Assembly: GCF_002742625.1 (NCBI RefSeq) | Contig: NZ_PEBF01000001.1 | Coordinates: 3,720,001 to 3,784,000, forward strand | From: Caulobacter sp. FWC2 | Lineage (GTDB): Bacteria > Pseudomonadota > Alphaproteobacteria > Caulobacterales > Caulobacteraceae | Direction of reading: 5' to 3' | DNA length: 64,000 nt | Shown here: positions 8,590 to 18,120 of the stretch, one piece after another | Position numbering within the stretch: the first letter of the stretch is position 1 | How the letters are laid out: every line of letters begins with the position of its first letter | The notes under the pieces: generated by a model | What the model was told of the DNA's origin: nothing | What the model saw: the letters and a program-made list of their open reading frames with translations, nothing else | Databases searched by the model: none | Program-made: the position numbers and the translations under genes

Positions 8590-9738
8590 ATGCGCGTCGC
8601 AAACCTGTCGGCTGGAGCGGTGGCTCTGCTCACCCTCGCCGGCCCGATCGCCGGCCATGCCGCGACCCTGTCGCGCGCCGCCTTCGGCCAGACGCCTTCG
8701 GGCGAAGCGGTGGAGGCCTTCACCCTGACCAACGCCCACGGCGTCAGCGCTACGGTGATCACCTATGGCGCCACCCTTCAGTCGCTGGTGGCGCCGGGCC
8801 GCAACGGCACCAAGGCCGACATCGTGCTCGGCTTCGCCGACGCCGGCGCCTATGCCCGCAACGCAAGCTATTTCGGCGCGACGGTCGGACGCGTCGCCAA
8901 CCGCATCGGCAAGGGCCGCTTCACGCTGGACGGCAAGAGCTACCAGCTGGCGCTGAACAACAACGGCGTCGCCGCTCTGCACGGCGGCGTGAAGGGCTTC
9001 GACAAGGTCGTCTGGAAGGTGCTTGACGTTAAGTCCGGCGCCGCCGCCGCGTCCGTGACCCTGGGCTATGTCAGCCCCGATGGCGAAGAAGGCTATCCGG
9101 GCGCCCTGACCGCCACGGCGACCTACGCCCTGGACGAAAAGAACCAGCTGACGGTGACGTACGGCGCGACGACCGACAAGCCGACCATCGTCAACATGAG
9201 CAACCACGCCCTGTTCAACCTCGCGGGCGAAGGCTCGGCCGACGGCGCGATGGGCAACGTCCTCACCCTCCCCGCCGACGGCTACACGCCCGTCGACGCC
9301 GAACTGATCCCGACCGGCGAGATCAAGCCGGTGGCCGGCACGGCGTTCGACTTCCGCAAGCCGACCGCCGTGGGGACGCGCATCCGCGACGCCCGCGATC
9401 CGCAGATGGTCATCGGCCGGGGCTACGACCACAACTACGCCCTGAACGGCAAGGCCGGCGGCGCGCTGCGCCTGGCCGCGCGCCTGTCCGACCCCAAGAG
9501 CGGCCGCACGCTGGACGTCCTGTCGGACCAGCCCGGCATCCAGTTCTACGCCGGCAACTTCATCGACGGCACGATGGTCGGCAAGAGCGGCAAGATCTAT
9601 CGGCAGGGCGACGGCATCGCGCTGGAGCCGCAACACTTTCCCGACGCGCCGAACAAGCCGGCCTTCGCCTCGATCCGCCTGAACCCGGGCGAGCGCTACA
9701 GCAACCGCATGGTCTTCAAGCTCTCCATCGCGAAGTAG
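8590..9738 (+). CDS. galM: Secreted aldose 1-epimerase (mutarotase)
   Basis: The 382-residue protein interconverts alpha and beta anomers of aldoses. The ATG at 8590 is preceded by gggagaagg and opens a Sec signal peptide (residues 1-24, cleavage near AGHA-A). Mutarotase motifs follow: GRVANRIGKGRF (about 100), LHGGVKGFDK (about 128), the catalytic His in NMSNHALFNL (about 205), GYDHNY (about 280) and the catalytic Glu in LEPQHFPD (about 345). It is the first gene of a four-gene unit with the AraD1-like protein, the L-arabinose dehydrogenase and GH3. A periplasmic mutarotase would supply the anomer preferred by the transporter or dehydrogenase. Confidence 0.92.
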   Translation: MRVANLSAGAVALLTLAGPIAGHAATLSRAAFGQTPSGEAVEAFTLTNAHGVSATVITYGATLQSLVAPGRNGTKADIVLGFADAGAYARNASYFGATVGRVANRIGKGRFTLDGKSYQLALNNNGVAALHGGVKGFDKVVWKVLDVKSGAAAASVTLGYVSPDGEEGYPGALTATATYALDEKNQLTVTYGATTDKPTIVNMSNHALFNLAGEGSADGAMGNVLTLPADGYTPVDAELIPTGEIKPVAGTAFDFRKPTAVGTRIRDARDPQMVIGRGYDHNYALNGKAGGALRLAARLSDPKSGRTLDVLSDQPGIQFYAGNFIDGTMVGKSGKIYRQGDGIALEPQHFPDAPNKPAFASIRLNPGERYSNRMVFKLSIAK

Positions 9739-9757
9739 CCAGTAAGGACAGTCCAGA

Positions 9758-10744
9758 ATGACGTTTGTACAATTTGTCGACGGCGCGGGCCGGCGCGGCC
9801 TGGCGATGCTCGACGACCAGGGCGCAGCCAATAGGGTCAGCGTCGCCGACACCCTGCTGGACCTGGCCCACAAGGCGCTGGCCGCGCAATCGACCCTGGT
9901 CGAGACCGCGCGATCGGCGCTGGGCGAGACGCTCGACATCGCCGCCGCCCTGGCCGAAGGCCGGGTGCTGGCGCCGATCGACCATCCCGATCCCGCGCAC
10001 CTGTTCCTGACCGGCACCGGCCTGACGCACCTCGGCTCGGCCGAGGGCCGCGACAAGATGCACAAGGCGGCTCAGTCGGGCGAACAGCTGACCGACTCCA
10101 TGCGGATGTTCCTGATGGGCGTCGAGGGCGGCAAGCCGGCGGCCGGCCAGACCGGCGTGCAGCCCGAGTGGTTCTACAAGGGCGACGGATCCCAGCTGGT
10201 CGGCCCCGGCCAGGCGCTCACCTCCCCCAGCTTCGCCCAGGACGGCGGCGAGGAACCCGAGATCGCAGGTGTCTATCTGATCGGTTCGGACGGCACGCCG
10301 CACCGGCTGGGTTTCTGCCTGGCCAACGAGTTCTCCGACCACGTGATCGAGCGTGGCAACTACCTGTGGCTGGCGCACTCCAAGCTGCGCAACGCGGCGC
10401 TCGGTCCTGAGCTGCTGCCCGGCGCCCTGCCCGCCGATGTGCGCGGGACCAGCCGCATCGTCCGCGACGGCGCGACCGTCTGGGAAAAGCCCTTCCTATC
10501 GGGCGAGGCGAACATGTCCCACGCCATCGCCAATCTCGAACATCACCACTTCAAGTACGACCTGTTCCGCCGCCACGGCGACGTGCACGTCCACTTCTTC
10601 GGCACCGCCACCCTCTCCTTCTCCGAGGGCTTCCAGACGCAGGCAGGCGATGTGTTCGAGATCGAGGCCACGCCGTTCCGCTATCCGGTCAGCAACCCTC
10701 TGGCCCAGGCGGTCGAGCAACCCGTGACCGTGAAGGCGCTGTGA
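9758..10744 (+). CDS. AraD1/GguC-type fumarylacetoacetate-hydrolase-fold protein
   Basis: The 328-residue cytoplasmic protein has the FAH fold. Probable metal ligands lie in EEPEIAGVYLIGSDG (about residue 168) and LANEFSDHVIERG (about 190). This subfamily (AraD1, GguC) recurs in pentose and uronate catabolic operons and is proposed to act on 2-keto-3-deoxy-L-arabinonate as a dehydratase giving alpha-ketoglutarate semialdehyde. Here it is flanked by mutarotase and L-arabinose dehydrogenase, and the dehydratase making its presumed substrate is nearby. The start has aagga upstream. It overlaps the next gene by 4 bases (GTGA). The precise reaction is inferred from family and context. Confidence 0.78.
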   Translation: MTFVQFVDGAGRRGLAMLDDQGAANRVSVADTLLDLAHKALAAQSTLVETARSALGETLDIAAALAEGRVLAPIDHPDPAHLFLTGTGLTHLGSAEGRDKMHKAAQSGEQLTDSMRMFLMGVEGGKPAAGQTGVQPEWFYKGDGSQLVGPGQALTSPSFAQDGGEEPEIAGVYLIGSDGTPHRLGFCLANEFSDHVIERGNYLWLAHSKLRNAALGPELLPGALPADVRGTSRIVRDGATVWEKPFLSGEANMSHAIANLEHHHFKYDLFRRHGDVHVHFFGTATLSFSEGFQTQAGDVFEIEATPFRYPVSNPLAQAVEQPVTVKAL

Positions 10745-11667
10745 CTCCGATCCGTCTCGCACTCGTCGGCCTGGGCAAGATCGCCCACGACCAGCACGCG
10801 CCGGCCATCACCGCCGATCCGCGCTTCGAACTGGCCGCCGTGGTCAGCCGCCATGCCAGCCTCGACGGCGTCGCCCACTTCGCCAGGCTAGAGGACCTGC
10901 TGGCCGACGGCTTGGCGATCGACGCCGTGGCCCTATGCACGCCGCCCCAGCCGCGCCACGCCCTGGCGCATCTGGCGCTGGCCGCCGGCAAGCACGTCAT
11001 GCTGGAGAAGCCGCCGGGCGCGACGCTGAGCGAAGTCGAGGACCTGCGCCAGGTCGCGGCAGCCCAGGGCCTGACCCTGCAGGCGACCTGGCACTCGCGT
11101 TACGCCGCTGCGGTGGAGCCCGCACGCGCCTGGCTGGCCGAGCGGTCGATCAAGGCTGTGCGGATCAACTGGAAGGAAGACGTCCGCGTCTGGCATCCAG
11201 GCCAGGACTGGATCTGGGAGGCTGGCGGCCTGGGCGTCTTCGACCCGGCCATCAACGCCCTCTCGATCGCCACGCGCGTCCTGCCCCGCCCGTTCTTCCT
11301 GTCGCAAGGCCTGCTGCACGTGCCGGCCAACCGCCAGTCGCCGATCCAGGCAGAGCTGGACTTCCGCGACACGGCCGGCGCGCCGATCCGCGTCGAGCTG
11401 GATTTCCTCCAGACCGGCCCGCAAAGCTGGGACATCGAGGTCGACACCGAAGACGGCGCGATGAAGCTGACGAACGGCGGCGCCAAGCTGTGGGTCGACG
11501 GCCAACTGCTGCACGAAGGACCCGACCGCGAATATCCGGGCCTCTACGACGCCTTCGCCCGACTGATCGCGGACGGGGCCAGCGACGTGGACACCTCGCC
11601 GCTGCGCCATGTCGCCGACGCGTTCCTGCTGGCCGAGCGGCGGGTCGCGCGAGCCTTCGAGTGGTGA
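10741..11667 (+). CDS. Gfo/Idh/MocA sugar dehydrogenase, L-arabinose (or D-galactose) 1-dehydrogenase
   Basis: The 308-residue protein starts with GTG overlapping the preceding stop. It has an N-terminal Rossmann fold (ALVGLGKIAHDQHAPAI at residues 6-22) and the family lysine in GKHVMLEKPPGATL (about 85-98). Long stretches, including NWKEDVRVWHPGQDWIWE and GGLGVFDPAINALSIATR, closely match the characterised L-arabinose 1-dehydrogenase of Azospirillum brasilense, which also oxidises D-galactose. The product would be the aldonolactone using NAD(P). No lactonase gene is present in the window. Translation is coupled to the AraD1-like gene. Confidence 0.87.
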   Translation: MTPIRLALVGLGKIAHDQHAPAITADPRFELAAVVSRHASLDGVAHFARLEDLLADGLAIDAVALCTPPQPRHALAHLALAAGKHVMLEKPPGATLSEVEDLRQVAAAQGLTLQATWHSRYAAAVEPARAWLAERSIKAVRINWKEDVRVWHPGQDWIWEAGGLGVFDPAINALSIATRVLPRPFFLSQGLLHVPANRQSPIQAELDFRDTAGAPIRVELDFLQTGPQSWDIEVDTEDGAMKLTNGGAKLWVDGQLLHEGPDREYPGLYDAFARLIADGASDVDTSPLRHVADAFLLAERRVARAFEW

Positions 11668-11741
11668 GACCGCGCCCGTAAAGCCGCGCCGCGCGTTGCG
11701 CCCGAGGTTCAAAAAAGGACTGAGTAATGGGGAGAAGGAAA

Positions 11742-14429
11742 ATGCGGTACGGGTTGGTGCTGGGCGCTTGCCTAGCTGGATCGATGGTCGTCACCACCGC
11801 CCTCTCCGCGCCCCTCGCCCCGGCCAAGCCCGAGGCCTCCGCCGCCCGCGCCAAGGCCGAGCGGTTGGCAGCCGAACTGGTCGGCAAGATGACCACCGAA
11901 GAGAAGCTGGACCAGCTGCTCAACACCGCCCCGGCCATCTCCCGGCTGGGAATCCCAGCCTACAACTGGTGGACGGAGTCGCTGCACGGCGCGCTGGGAA
12001 CCCTGCCGACCACCAACTTCCCCGAGCCGATCGGCCTGGCCGCCAGCTTCGACACCGCCCTCGTCCAGGACGTCGCCACCGCGATCAGCACGGAGGTCCG
12101 CGACCTGCATATCCTGTCGCGGCAGACCGGACGGATGGGACGCATCGGCACGGGCCTGGACACCTGGTCGCCGAACATCAACATCTTCCGCGATCCGCGC
12201 TGGGGCCGCGGCCAGGAGACCTATGGCGAGGACCCGTTCCTGACCGCGCGCATCGGCGTAGCCTTCGTGCAAGGCGTCCAGGGACCCGATCCCGATCTGC
12301 CCCGCGTCATCGCCACGCCCAAGCACTTCGCGGTCCATAGCGGGCCGGAATCGACCCGGCACGGCGCCAATGTCTTCGTCTCGCGCCACGATCTGGAAGA
12401 CACCTATCTGCCCGCGTTCCGCGCCGCGATCACCGATGGCCAGGCCGGCTCTGTGATGTGCGCCTACAACCGCATCGACGGCCAGCCGGCCTGCGCCAGC
12501 GACCTTCTGCTGAAGGACCATCTGCGCGGCGCCTGGAAGTTCAACGGCTACGTCGTTTCCGACTGCGACGCGGTCAAGGACATCGCCGACAATCACAAGT
12601 ATTCGCCCGATGCGGCCACCGCCGTCGCCGCCGCCATGCGGGCTGGCGTCGACAACGAGTGCAACGGCGCGACCCTGACCGACACAGCGGGCCTGGCCAG
12701 GCCCTATGCCGAAGCGCTGCGACGCGGCCTGATCACCCAGACCGATGTCGACCAGGCGCTGGTGCGGCTCTATTCGGCGCGACTGCGGGTCGGCGACCTG
12801 CCCGGGGTGCGAGCGATCGAAACGCGCCCTGCCCCGGTCACCTCGGTGATGACGCCCCAGCACGAGGCCCTGGCCCTGGCCGCCAGCGAGAAGAGCCTGG
12901 TGCTGCTGAAGAACGATGGTCTGCTGCCTCTGAAGCCCGGCCTGCGCATCGCGGTGATCGGCCCGCTGGCCGACGCCACCCGCGTCCTGCGCGGCAACTA
13001 TTCCTCGGCCCTGTCGGCCCCGCCGATCTCGGTGCTGGACGGTCTTCGCCGCGCCATGCCGTCGGCCAAGATCGTCCACGCCCCGTTCGGCGCGTCGTTC
13101 ACCGATGGCGATCGCGTGCCCAGCACGGCCCTGGTCGCGCCGGACGGCAAGCCCGGCCTGCTGACCCGCTACTACAACACCGTTGAGCCGCCGCCGACGC
13201 GCTTCCAGCCGGGGACCTTCGGCGAGGCGGTGGCCAAGATGCGCTACCAGGAAAAGCCGGTGGTCACCCGCGTGGAGCCGGACATCGCCTCGCGGAGCCT
13301 GGACCTGGCCGCCGTCTCCGACCACCACCGCGTGGTCTGGACGGGCTTCCTGGTTCCGCCCGAGAGCGGGACCTATCGCCTGGGCCTTGGGGGATTCAAC
13401 GGCGAGCTCAAGTTGGACGGCAAACCGTTCGCCGACCTGCGCAAGGCCGGCTGGGCCAGCCTGCCGACGCTGAAGAACATCCGCCTGGAGAAGGGCCATC
13501 GCTATCCGATCGAGATCGTCTCGGAGTCTCACGCCCTGTCCGGCGTCAATCTCATCTGGAAGCGCGTGGCCGATGATGCGGCCGCCGAGCTTAAGAAGGC
13601 GGCCGCCCAGGCCGACGTGCTGGTCGCGGTGGTCGGCCTGACCTCGGACCTGGAGGCCGAGGAGTCTCCGGTCGAGGTCCCCGGCTTCAAGGGCGGCGAC
13701 AAGACGACTCTGGACCTGCCGCCGGATCAGCAGAAACTGCTGGAACAGGCCAAGGCCCTGGGCAAGCCGCTGGTCGTGGTGACCATGAACGGCAGCCCGG
13801 TGAACCTGGCCTGGGCCAAGGCCAACGCCTCGGCCATCGTCGAAGCCTGGTATCCGGGCCAGTCCGGCGGCCTGGCGGTCGCCAATGTGCTGTCGGGCAA
13901 GACCAACCCGTCGGGTCGCCTGCCGCTGACCTTCTACCGTTCGATCGACGATCTGCCGCCCTTCGGCGACTACGCGATGGCCGGCCGCACCTATCGCTAC
14001 TTCACGGGCGAGCCGGTCTATCCGTTCGGCTTCGGCCTCAGCTACACCCGCTATGACTACGCGCCGGTCACGGTCGAGCCCCTGCCGGGCGGCGCGGACC
14101 ATGGCGTTCGCGTGACGACCACCGTGCGCAATGTCGGCGCACGGCCCGGCGAGGAAGTCGCCCAGCTCTATCTGAACTTCCCCGACACGCCTGGCGCCCC
14201 GCGCGTGGCCCTGCGGGGCTTCCAGCGCGTGACGCTCAAGCCGGGCGAGGCCCGCAAGGTGACCTTCACCCTGTCGCCGCGCGATCTCAGTTCTGTGACG
14301 CCCGACGGCGATCGTCGCGTGGCGGCGGGTGCCTATCGCGTCAGCGTCGGTTCGGGCCAGCCGGGCACGGGGGTCCCGAGCCAGTCGGCCCCGTTCTCGA
14401 TCGAGACCGCTGTGGCGCTGGCGAAATAG
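11742..14429 (+). CDS. Secreted GH3 glycosidase with PA14 insertion, beta-xylosidase type
   Basis: The protein is 895 residues from the ATG at 11742, which has ggggagaagg immediately upstream; an in-frame ATG at 11727 would add five residues. A signal peptide of about 25 residues is followed by the GH3 barrel (NWWTESLHGALG, DPRWGRGQETYGEDP, TPKHFAVHSGPE). The nucleophile is the Asp in YVVSDCDAV; the SDC version is common in xylan 1,4-beta-xylosidases. A PA14 carbohydrate-binding insertion (about residues 440-600) lies in the second domain, and a fibronectin-III-like domain closes the protein (YPFGFGLSYT onward). It is last in the mutarotase operon and ends convergently with GH27. Confidence 0.9.
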   Translation: MRYGLVLGACLAGSMVVTTALSAPLAPAKPEASAARAKAERLAAELVGKMTTEEKLDQLLNTAPAISRLGIPAYNWWTESLHGALGTLPTTNFPEPIGLAASFDTALVQDVATAISTEVRDLHILSRQTGRMGRIGTGLDTWSPNINIFRDPRWGRGQETYGEDPFLTARIGVAFVQGVQGPDPDLPRVIATPKHFAVHSGPESTRHGANVFVSRHDLEDTYLPAFRAAITDGQAGSVMCAYNRIDGQPACASDLLLKDHLRGAWKFNGYVVSDCDAVKDIADNHKYSPDAATAVAAAMRAGVDNECNGATLTDTAGLARPYAEALRRGLITQTDVDQALVRLYSARLRVGDLPGVRAIETRPAPVTSVMTPQHEALALAASEKSLVLLKNDGLLPLKPGLRIAVIGPLADATRVLRGNYSSALSAPPISVLDGLRRAMPSAKIVHAPFGASFTDGDRVPSTALVAPDGKPGLLTRYYNTVEPPPTRFQPGTFGEAVAKMRYQEKPVVTRVEPDIASRSLDLAAVSDHHRVVWTGFLVPPESGTYRLGLGGFNGELKLDGKPFADLRKAGWASLPTLKNIRLEKGHRYPIEIVSESHALSGVNLIWKRVADDAAAELKKAAAQADVLVAVVGLTSDLEAEESPVEVPGFKGGDKTTLDLPPDQQKLLEQAKALGKPLVVVTMNGSPVNLAWAKANASAIVEAWYPGQSGGLAVANVLSGKTNPSGRLPLTFYRSIDDLPPFGDYAMAGRTYRYFTGEPVYPFGFGLSYTRYDYAPVTVEPLPGGADHGVRVTTTVRNVGARPGEEVAQLYLNFPDTPGAPRVALRGFQRVTLKPGEARKVTFTLSPRDLSSVTPDGDRRVAAGAYRVSVGSGQPGTGVPSQSAPFSIETAVALAK

Positions 14430-14455
14430 GCCAAGGCTTCGGCCAACCGTCCGTT

Positions 14456-14482
14456 GCCGGGCGCGCTTGCTCCGCGCCCGGC
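14456..14482. terminator. Hairpin between convergent GH3 and GH27 genes
   Basis: GCCGGGCGCG at 14456-14465 pairs perfectly with 14473-14482 around a 7-nt loop. It lies in the 64-bp gap between two convergent stops, so it can serve both genes. There is no long T-run on either side. Confidence 0.6.
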
Positions 14483-14493
14483 CACAAGACCCC

Positions 14494-16395
14494 TCAGCGC
14501 TCCAGAAGCGCCGCCTCGCCCCAGGTCACGGGCAGACGCTGGTTGTCGCCGCGAGGGCTGCGCGCCACCAGCTCGATCAGCTTGACGCCGGCGACCGACG
14601 CCGAGATCGGCTGGGCGGCCATGCCCCATTTGAGCGGCTTGCTGGTCGCCAGCAGCTTGCCGTCGCCATAGATGGCGAAGGTCACGACGCCAGCCTTGTC
14701 GCTGGCGCTGTCGTCGACCCCGACCACCGCGGTGAAGCGCTTGGCCCCGTTGTTGCGCACCTCGAGCCGCGAGTTGGCGAGGATGCCGATCCCGGCAGCG
14801 AAGGGCTTTCCCGCCACATGGAGCACTTGGCCGTAGGGGGCGCTGTCGGCGCGCGCGCCGCCCCAGCCAGCATAGGACGGCCTGTCGCCTGCCCCGCCGG
14901 TTCCACCCCAGCCCGCCGCAGTCCGGAAGATGGAAGGATCAGGGGTCGGATAGACGACGCCGTCCACCGCCGGGTTCACGCTCCCCGGCTGCTCGGACAG
15001 ATAATATCCCCCTTGCAGGGCGCGCGTCCCCTGCGCGCGGAAGACCAGGGTCTCGCGCGGCTTGACGTGGAGCTTGGTCCGCTTGGTGAAGGTCGTCTGC
15101 TGCTTGCTCCACAGGTCCGTCAGCGCGATGGGCGCAACGTCGCTGAACTTCAGGTGGGTCGCGCTGAGATCGACGTCATAGTCGACCGATCCCCGGTTGA
15201 AGATCGCCACGGCCTTGTCGCCGGACGCCAGGGTCTTCACCAGGATCTGCAGATCGCTGGAGTCGTGCGCCAGCGTCGCCTGGTTGCCGGCGGGATCCTG
15301 GTCGAGCGCGATGATGTCGTCGTTGCCGAAGATGTCGAGCAACGCCTTGGGCGTCTTGCGCAGGTCGGTCCCGATCATCAGTGGCGCGTTGAGCATCGCC
15401 CACAGCGCGAAGTGCGAGCGGGCCTCGGTCAGGTGATCGGCGTCGAAGTCCCCGGCGCCGATGTGCAGCATGTCCGGATCGTTCCAGGACCCCGGATGGG
15501 CGTAGAGAGAGCGGGTTACGGTCGTGTCGTAGTTGACCAGCAGCCGTCCCCAGGCCGGGGAGATGTCGTCGCTGGTGCGCGAGATGCCGCCATAGTCCTT
15601 GCCCCAGGCGCGGACATTGGCCGCCCCCCAGACGCAGAGCGACAGCAGATAGTCGCCGTCCGGATTCTCCCGGGCCAGCGCCACATTGATCTGCCGGAAC
15701 ATCGCCTGGATCGCCGGGATGCCGGTTCGCGTCACGGCCCCGGAATCCAGGAAGGGCCCCAGCGCCCGAAACTTGCCCGAACGCACCCGTTCGCTTTGCG
15801 GACCATAGTCGCGCAGGCCGCAGCCATCGACCTTGATGAAGTCGAAACCCCAGTCCCTGAAGTAAAGCGCGATGTCCTGGTCGATACGGCCATAGATGCC
15901 GACCTCGCGCTCCAGCACCGTGCCCTTGGGCAGGTCGTCGTCGGTCGGGGAATAGGCCTCGGAGCAGGTGTTGCGGCCCAGGTCGGAATAGTTGCCGGCC
16001 TTCAGCCCCATGGCGTGCAGCTTGTCGGTGAACGGCTTGAAGCTGGGGGCGTCGCCGCCGGTGCGCGCCGACGGGAACTTGTCGTCGCGGATGATCATGC
16101 GGCCATCGGGCATCCGGCGCTTCAGCGCCCAGCCGTCGTCGATATTGATGTAGCGGTAGCCCTTGGCCGCCAGGCCGCTGTCGACGATCTGCTTCGCCGA
16201 GCCGAGGATCTTTTCCTCGTCGATGTCGGTGGCGAAGGCGTTCCAGGTGCTCCAGCCCATGGGCGGCGTGGCGGCGCGTCCGGCGGTATAGGCCGACCAA
16301 CGCGCGGTCGGCGCCAGCGGGTCTGCCTGCGCGGCGGCGGCGGCGGACGGTCCGAGCAGCGCCGCGATCAGCCCTGCGGTCAGTAGCGTTCTCAT
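14494..16395 (-). CDS. Secreted GH27 alpha-galactosidase-type enzyme with NPCBM domain
   Basis: The 633-residue protein has a signal peptide of about 22 residues. The GH27 barrel begins at TPPMGWSTWNAF (about residue 43) and includes YINIDDGW, a nucleophile Asp in DFIKVDGCGLRDYG (about 190) and the acid/base region GISRTSDDISPAWG. A beta-sandwich follows. The last ~140 residues (from about 490) look like an NPCBM carbohydrate-binding module (WGGARADSAPYGQ, GIGILANSRLEVRNNG). GH27 enzymes remove terminal alpha-galactose, or in some cases beta-L-arabinopyranose, from plant polysaccharides. The start lies 49 bp from a LacI-like near-palindrome, which separates its control from the TTGTC regulon. 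Confidence 0.9.
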   Translation of the reverse strand: MRTLLTAGLIAALLGPSAAAAAQADPLAPTARWSAYTAGRAATPPMGWSTWNAFATDIDEEKILGSAKQIVDSGLAAKGYRYINIDDGWALKRRMPDGRMIIRDDKFPSARTGGDAPSFKPFTDKLHAMGLKAGNYSDLGRNTCSEAYSPTDDDLPKGTVLEREVGIYGRIDQDIALYFRDWGFDFIKVDGCGLRDYGPQSERVRSGKFRALGPFLDSGAVTRTGIPAIQAMFRQINVALARENPDGDYLLSLCVWGAANVRAWGKDYGGISRTSDDISPAWGRLLVNYDTTVTRSLYAHPGSWNDPDMLHIGAGDFDADHLTEARSHFALWAMLNAPLMIGTDLRKTPKALLDIFGNDDIIALDQDPAGNQATLAHDSSDLQILVKTLASGDKAVAIFNRGSVDYDVDLSATHLKFSDVAPIALTDLWSKQQTTFTKRTKLHVKPRETLVFRAQGTRALQGGYYLSEQPGSVNPAVDGVVYPTPDPSIFRTAAGWGGTGGAGDRPSYAGWGGARADSAPYGQVLHVAGKPFAAGIGILANSRLEVRNNGAKRFTAVVGVDDSASDKAGVVTFAIYGDGKLLATSKPLKWGMAAQPISASVAGVKLIELVARSPRGDNQRLPVTWGEAALLER

Positions 16396-16443
16396 CGTCT
16401 TCCGCCCTACTCAAAGTCGTGCGTCCAGTCTCGCGCACGTTGA

Positions 16444-16458
16444 TGGTAGCGGTACCCA
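16444..16458. promoter_or_regulatory. LacI-type near-palindrome upstream of GH27
   Basis: TGGTAGCGGTACCCA has arms GGTA/TACC around GCGG and resembles LacI-family operators with a CG centre, including the TGGTAGCGC half-site type known from Caulobacter xylose genes. It is 49 bp upstream of the GH27 start and about 200 bp from the divergent M24 gene. No LacI regulator gene is in the window. Confidence 0.4.
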
Positions 16459-16651
16459 ACCCACCGCCCGATATCAATGGTTCGATGGTCTTAGGCTTAG
16501 AGGCCCGGCCGATCTTGCGGGAGCCCGACCTTTCCCGTCGATCCGAACCGATAAATCTCCTCCGATCCAGGCCTTGTCAGGCCGAGCGCCCCGGGGTCAC
16601 AAAAGGTTGTCGGCGCGGGTTGCGTCGCACTGGGCTCACAGGGTTTCGAAG

Positions 16652-17911
16652 ATGGACATGACCGCACTTCAAGAGCTGGGCCGGCGCGGCTTCCTGGCCG
16701 GCGCAGCAGCGAGCTCGGCCGCGATGGGCGCGCCAGCGTGGGCGCGGCAGACGCCCTCGAAGAAGATGACCGACGGCGTCGCCCTGATCGGCCCGGCCGA
16801 GCGGCGGGCGCGGCTGGAACGCGCCCAGGCCCTGATGGCAAAGCTGGGCCTGTCCGCGATCATCACTGAGCCGGGCTCCTCGATGGACTACTTCACCGGC
16901 GCGCAGTGGAGCCGCAGCGAGCGGGCTTGCCTGGCGATCATCCCGCGCGAGGGCCAGGTTGGCATGGTCGTGCCAAAGTTCGAGGAGCCCTCGATCCGCC
17001 AGAGCCTGGGCGTGCCGGCCGAGGTCCGCACCTGGGAAGAGGACGAAAGCCCGTACGCGATCGCCGCCGGGCTGCTGGCCGACCGCAAGCTGGCCTCCGG
17101 CAAGATCGGCGTCGAAGAGACGATCCGCACCTTCATCGTCGACGGCCTGACCGGCGCCCTGCCCTCGGCCCAGGTCGTCTCGGGCGCGGCGGTGTTCCGC
17201 GGCTGCCGGATGATCAAGTCGCCGGCCGAACTGGCCCTGATGCAGGTCGCCGCCGACATCACCGTCGCGGCCCTGCGTCACACCCACGCCAACGTCAAAG
17301 CCGGCATGGGTCCCAGGGACATCGGCGCCCTGATGGCCGAGTTCACCGTGAAGCAAGGCGCGCGGGTCAGCTTCAACCTGATCCTGATCGGCGAGGCCAG
17401 CGCCTACCCGCACGGCTCGCGCCAGCCCCAGGTGCTGGGCGAGGGCCAGGTCGTGCTGATGGACTGCGGCTGCAATGTCGGCGGCTACGAGTCGGACATC
17501 TCGCGGACCTTCGTGTTCGGCGAGCCCACCGCCCGCCAGCGGAAGGTCTGGAACGACGTCGCGCGCGGCCAGCAAGTCGCCTTCGAGGCCGCCCAGATCG
17601 GCGTCGAGGCCGGCTCGGTCGATCGCGCCGTCCGCGCCTACTACGACAGCCTGGGCTGGGGTCCGCGCTACAAGCTGCCCGGCCTGTCGCATCGCACCGG
17701 CCACGGCATCGGCATGGACGGCCATGAGCCGGTGAACTTCGTGATGTCGGAGACCACCAAACTGGCGACGGGCATGTGCTTCTCGGACGAGCCGGGCATC
17801 TACATTCCGGGCGAATTCGGCGTGCGGCTGGAAGACTGCATCCACATGACCCCGCAGGGGCCGCAGTGGTTCAGCAAGCCGCCGACCACGCTCGACAAGC
17901 CGATGGGCTGA
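16652..17911 (+). CDS. Exported M24-family Xaa-Pro aminopeptidase-like protein
   Basis: The 419-residue protein has a twin-arginine-type N-terminus (LGRRGFLAGAAASSAA, residues 8-23). An N-terminal creatinase-like domain spans about 50-190. The pita-bread M24 domain has the five expected metal ligands: Asp in LMDCGCN, Asp in YESDISR, His in RTGHGIGMDGHEP, Glu in FSDEPGIY and Glu in VRLEDC. M24 enzymes of this group hydrolyse X-Pro dipeptide bonds; an intact ligand set suggests an active dimetal enzyme in the periplasm. It is divergent from GH27 with 256 bp between. Its relation to sugar use is not evident. The ATG at 16652 was chosen to place the Tat motif at the N-terminus. Confidence 0.85.
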   Translation: MDMTALQELGRRGFLAGAAASSAAMGAPAWARQTPSKKMTDGVALIGPAERRARLERAQALMAKLGLSAIITEPGSSMDYFTGAQWSRSERACLAIIPREGQVGMVVPKFEEPSIRQSLGVPAEVRTWEEDESPYAIAAGLLADRKLASGKIGVEETIRTFIVDGLTGALPSAQVVSGAAVFRGCRMIKSPAELALMQVAADITVAALRHTHANVKAGMGPRDIGALMAEFTVKQGARVSFNLILIGEASAYPHGSRQPQVLGEGQVVLMDCGCNVGGYESDISRTFVFGEPTARQRKVWNDVARGQQVAFEAAQIGVEAGSVDRAVRAYYDSLGWGPRYKLPGLSHRTGHGIGMDGHEPVNFVMSETTKLATGMCFSDEPGIYIPGEFGVRLEDCIHMTPQGPQWFSKPPTTLDKPMG

Positions 17912-18120
17912 TCGGGACCTCGAGCCCCCCAACCTGTGGCGACTTTCCGACGCTAAAGCGGAGCCATATCGAGGCTCGATCATTTCAGTCCTGCAAACCG
18001 GCGTACATGTTCGACCTCTAGGGGACTCCAGGTCCGTCGGCTCATGACGGCGCGTTCCCTATGGGCGGCCAGTCGCCGCCCGCTCACGCCGCGCCGCGCG
18101 CGGCTCCTCGAAGGCTGACG

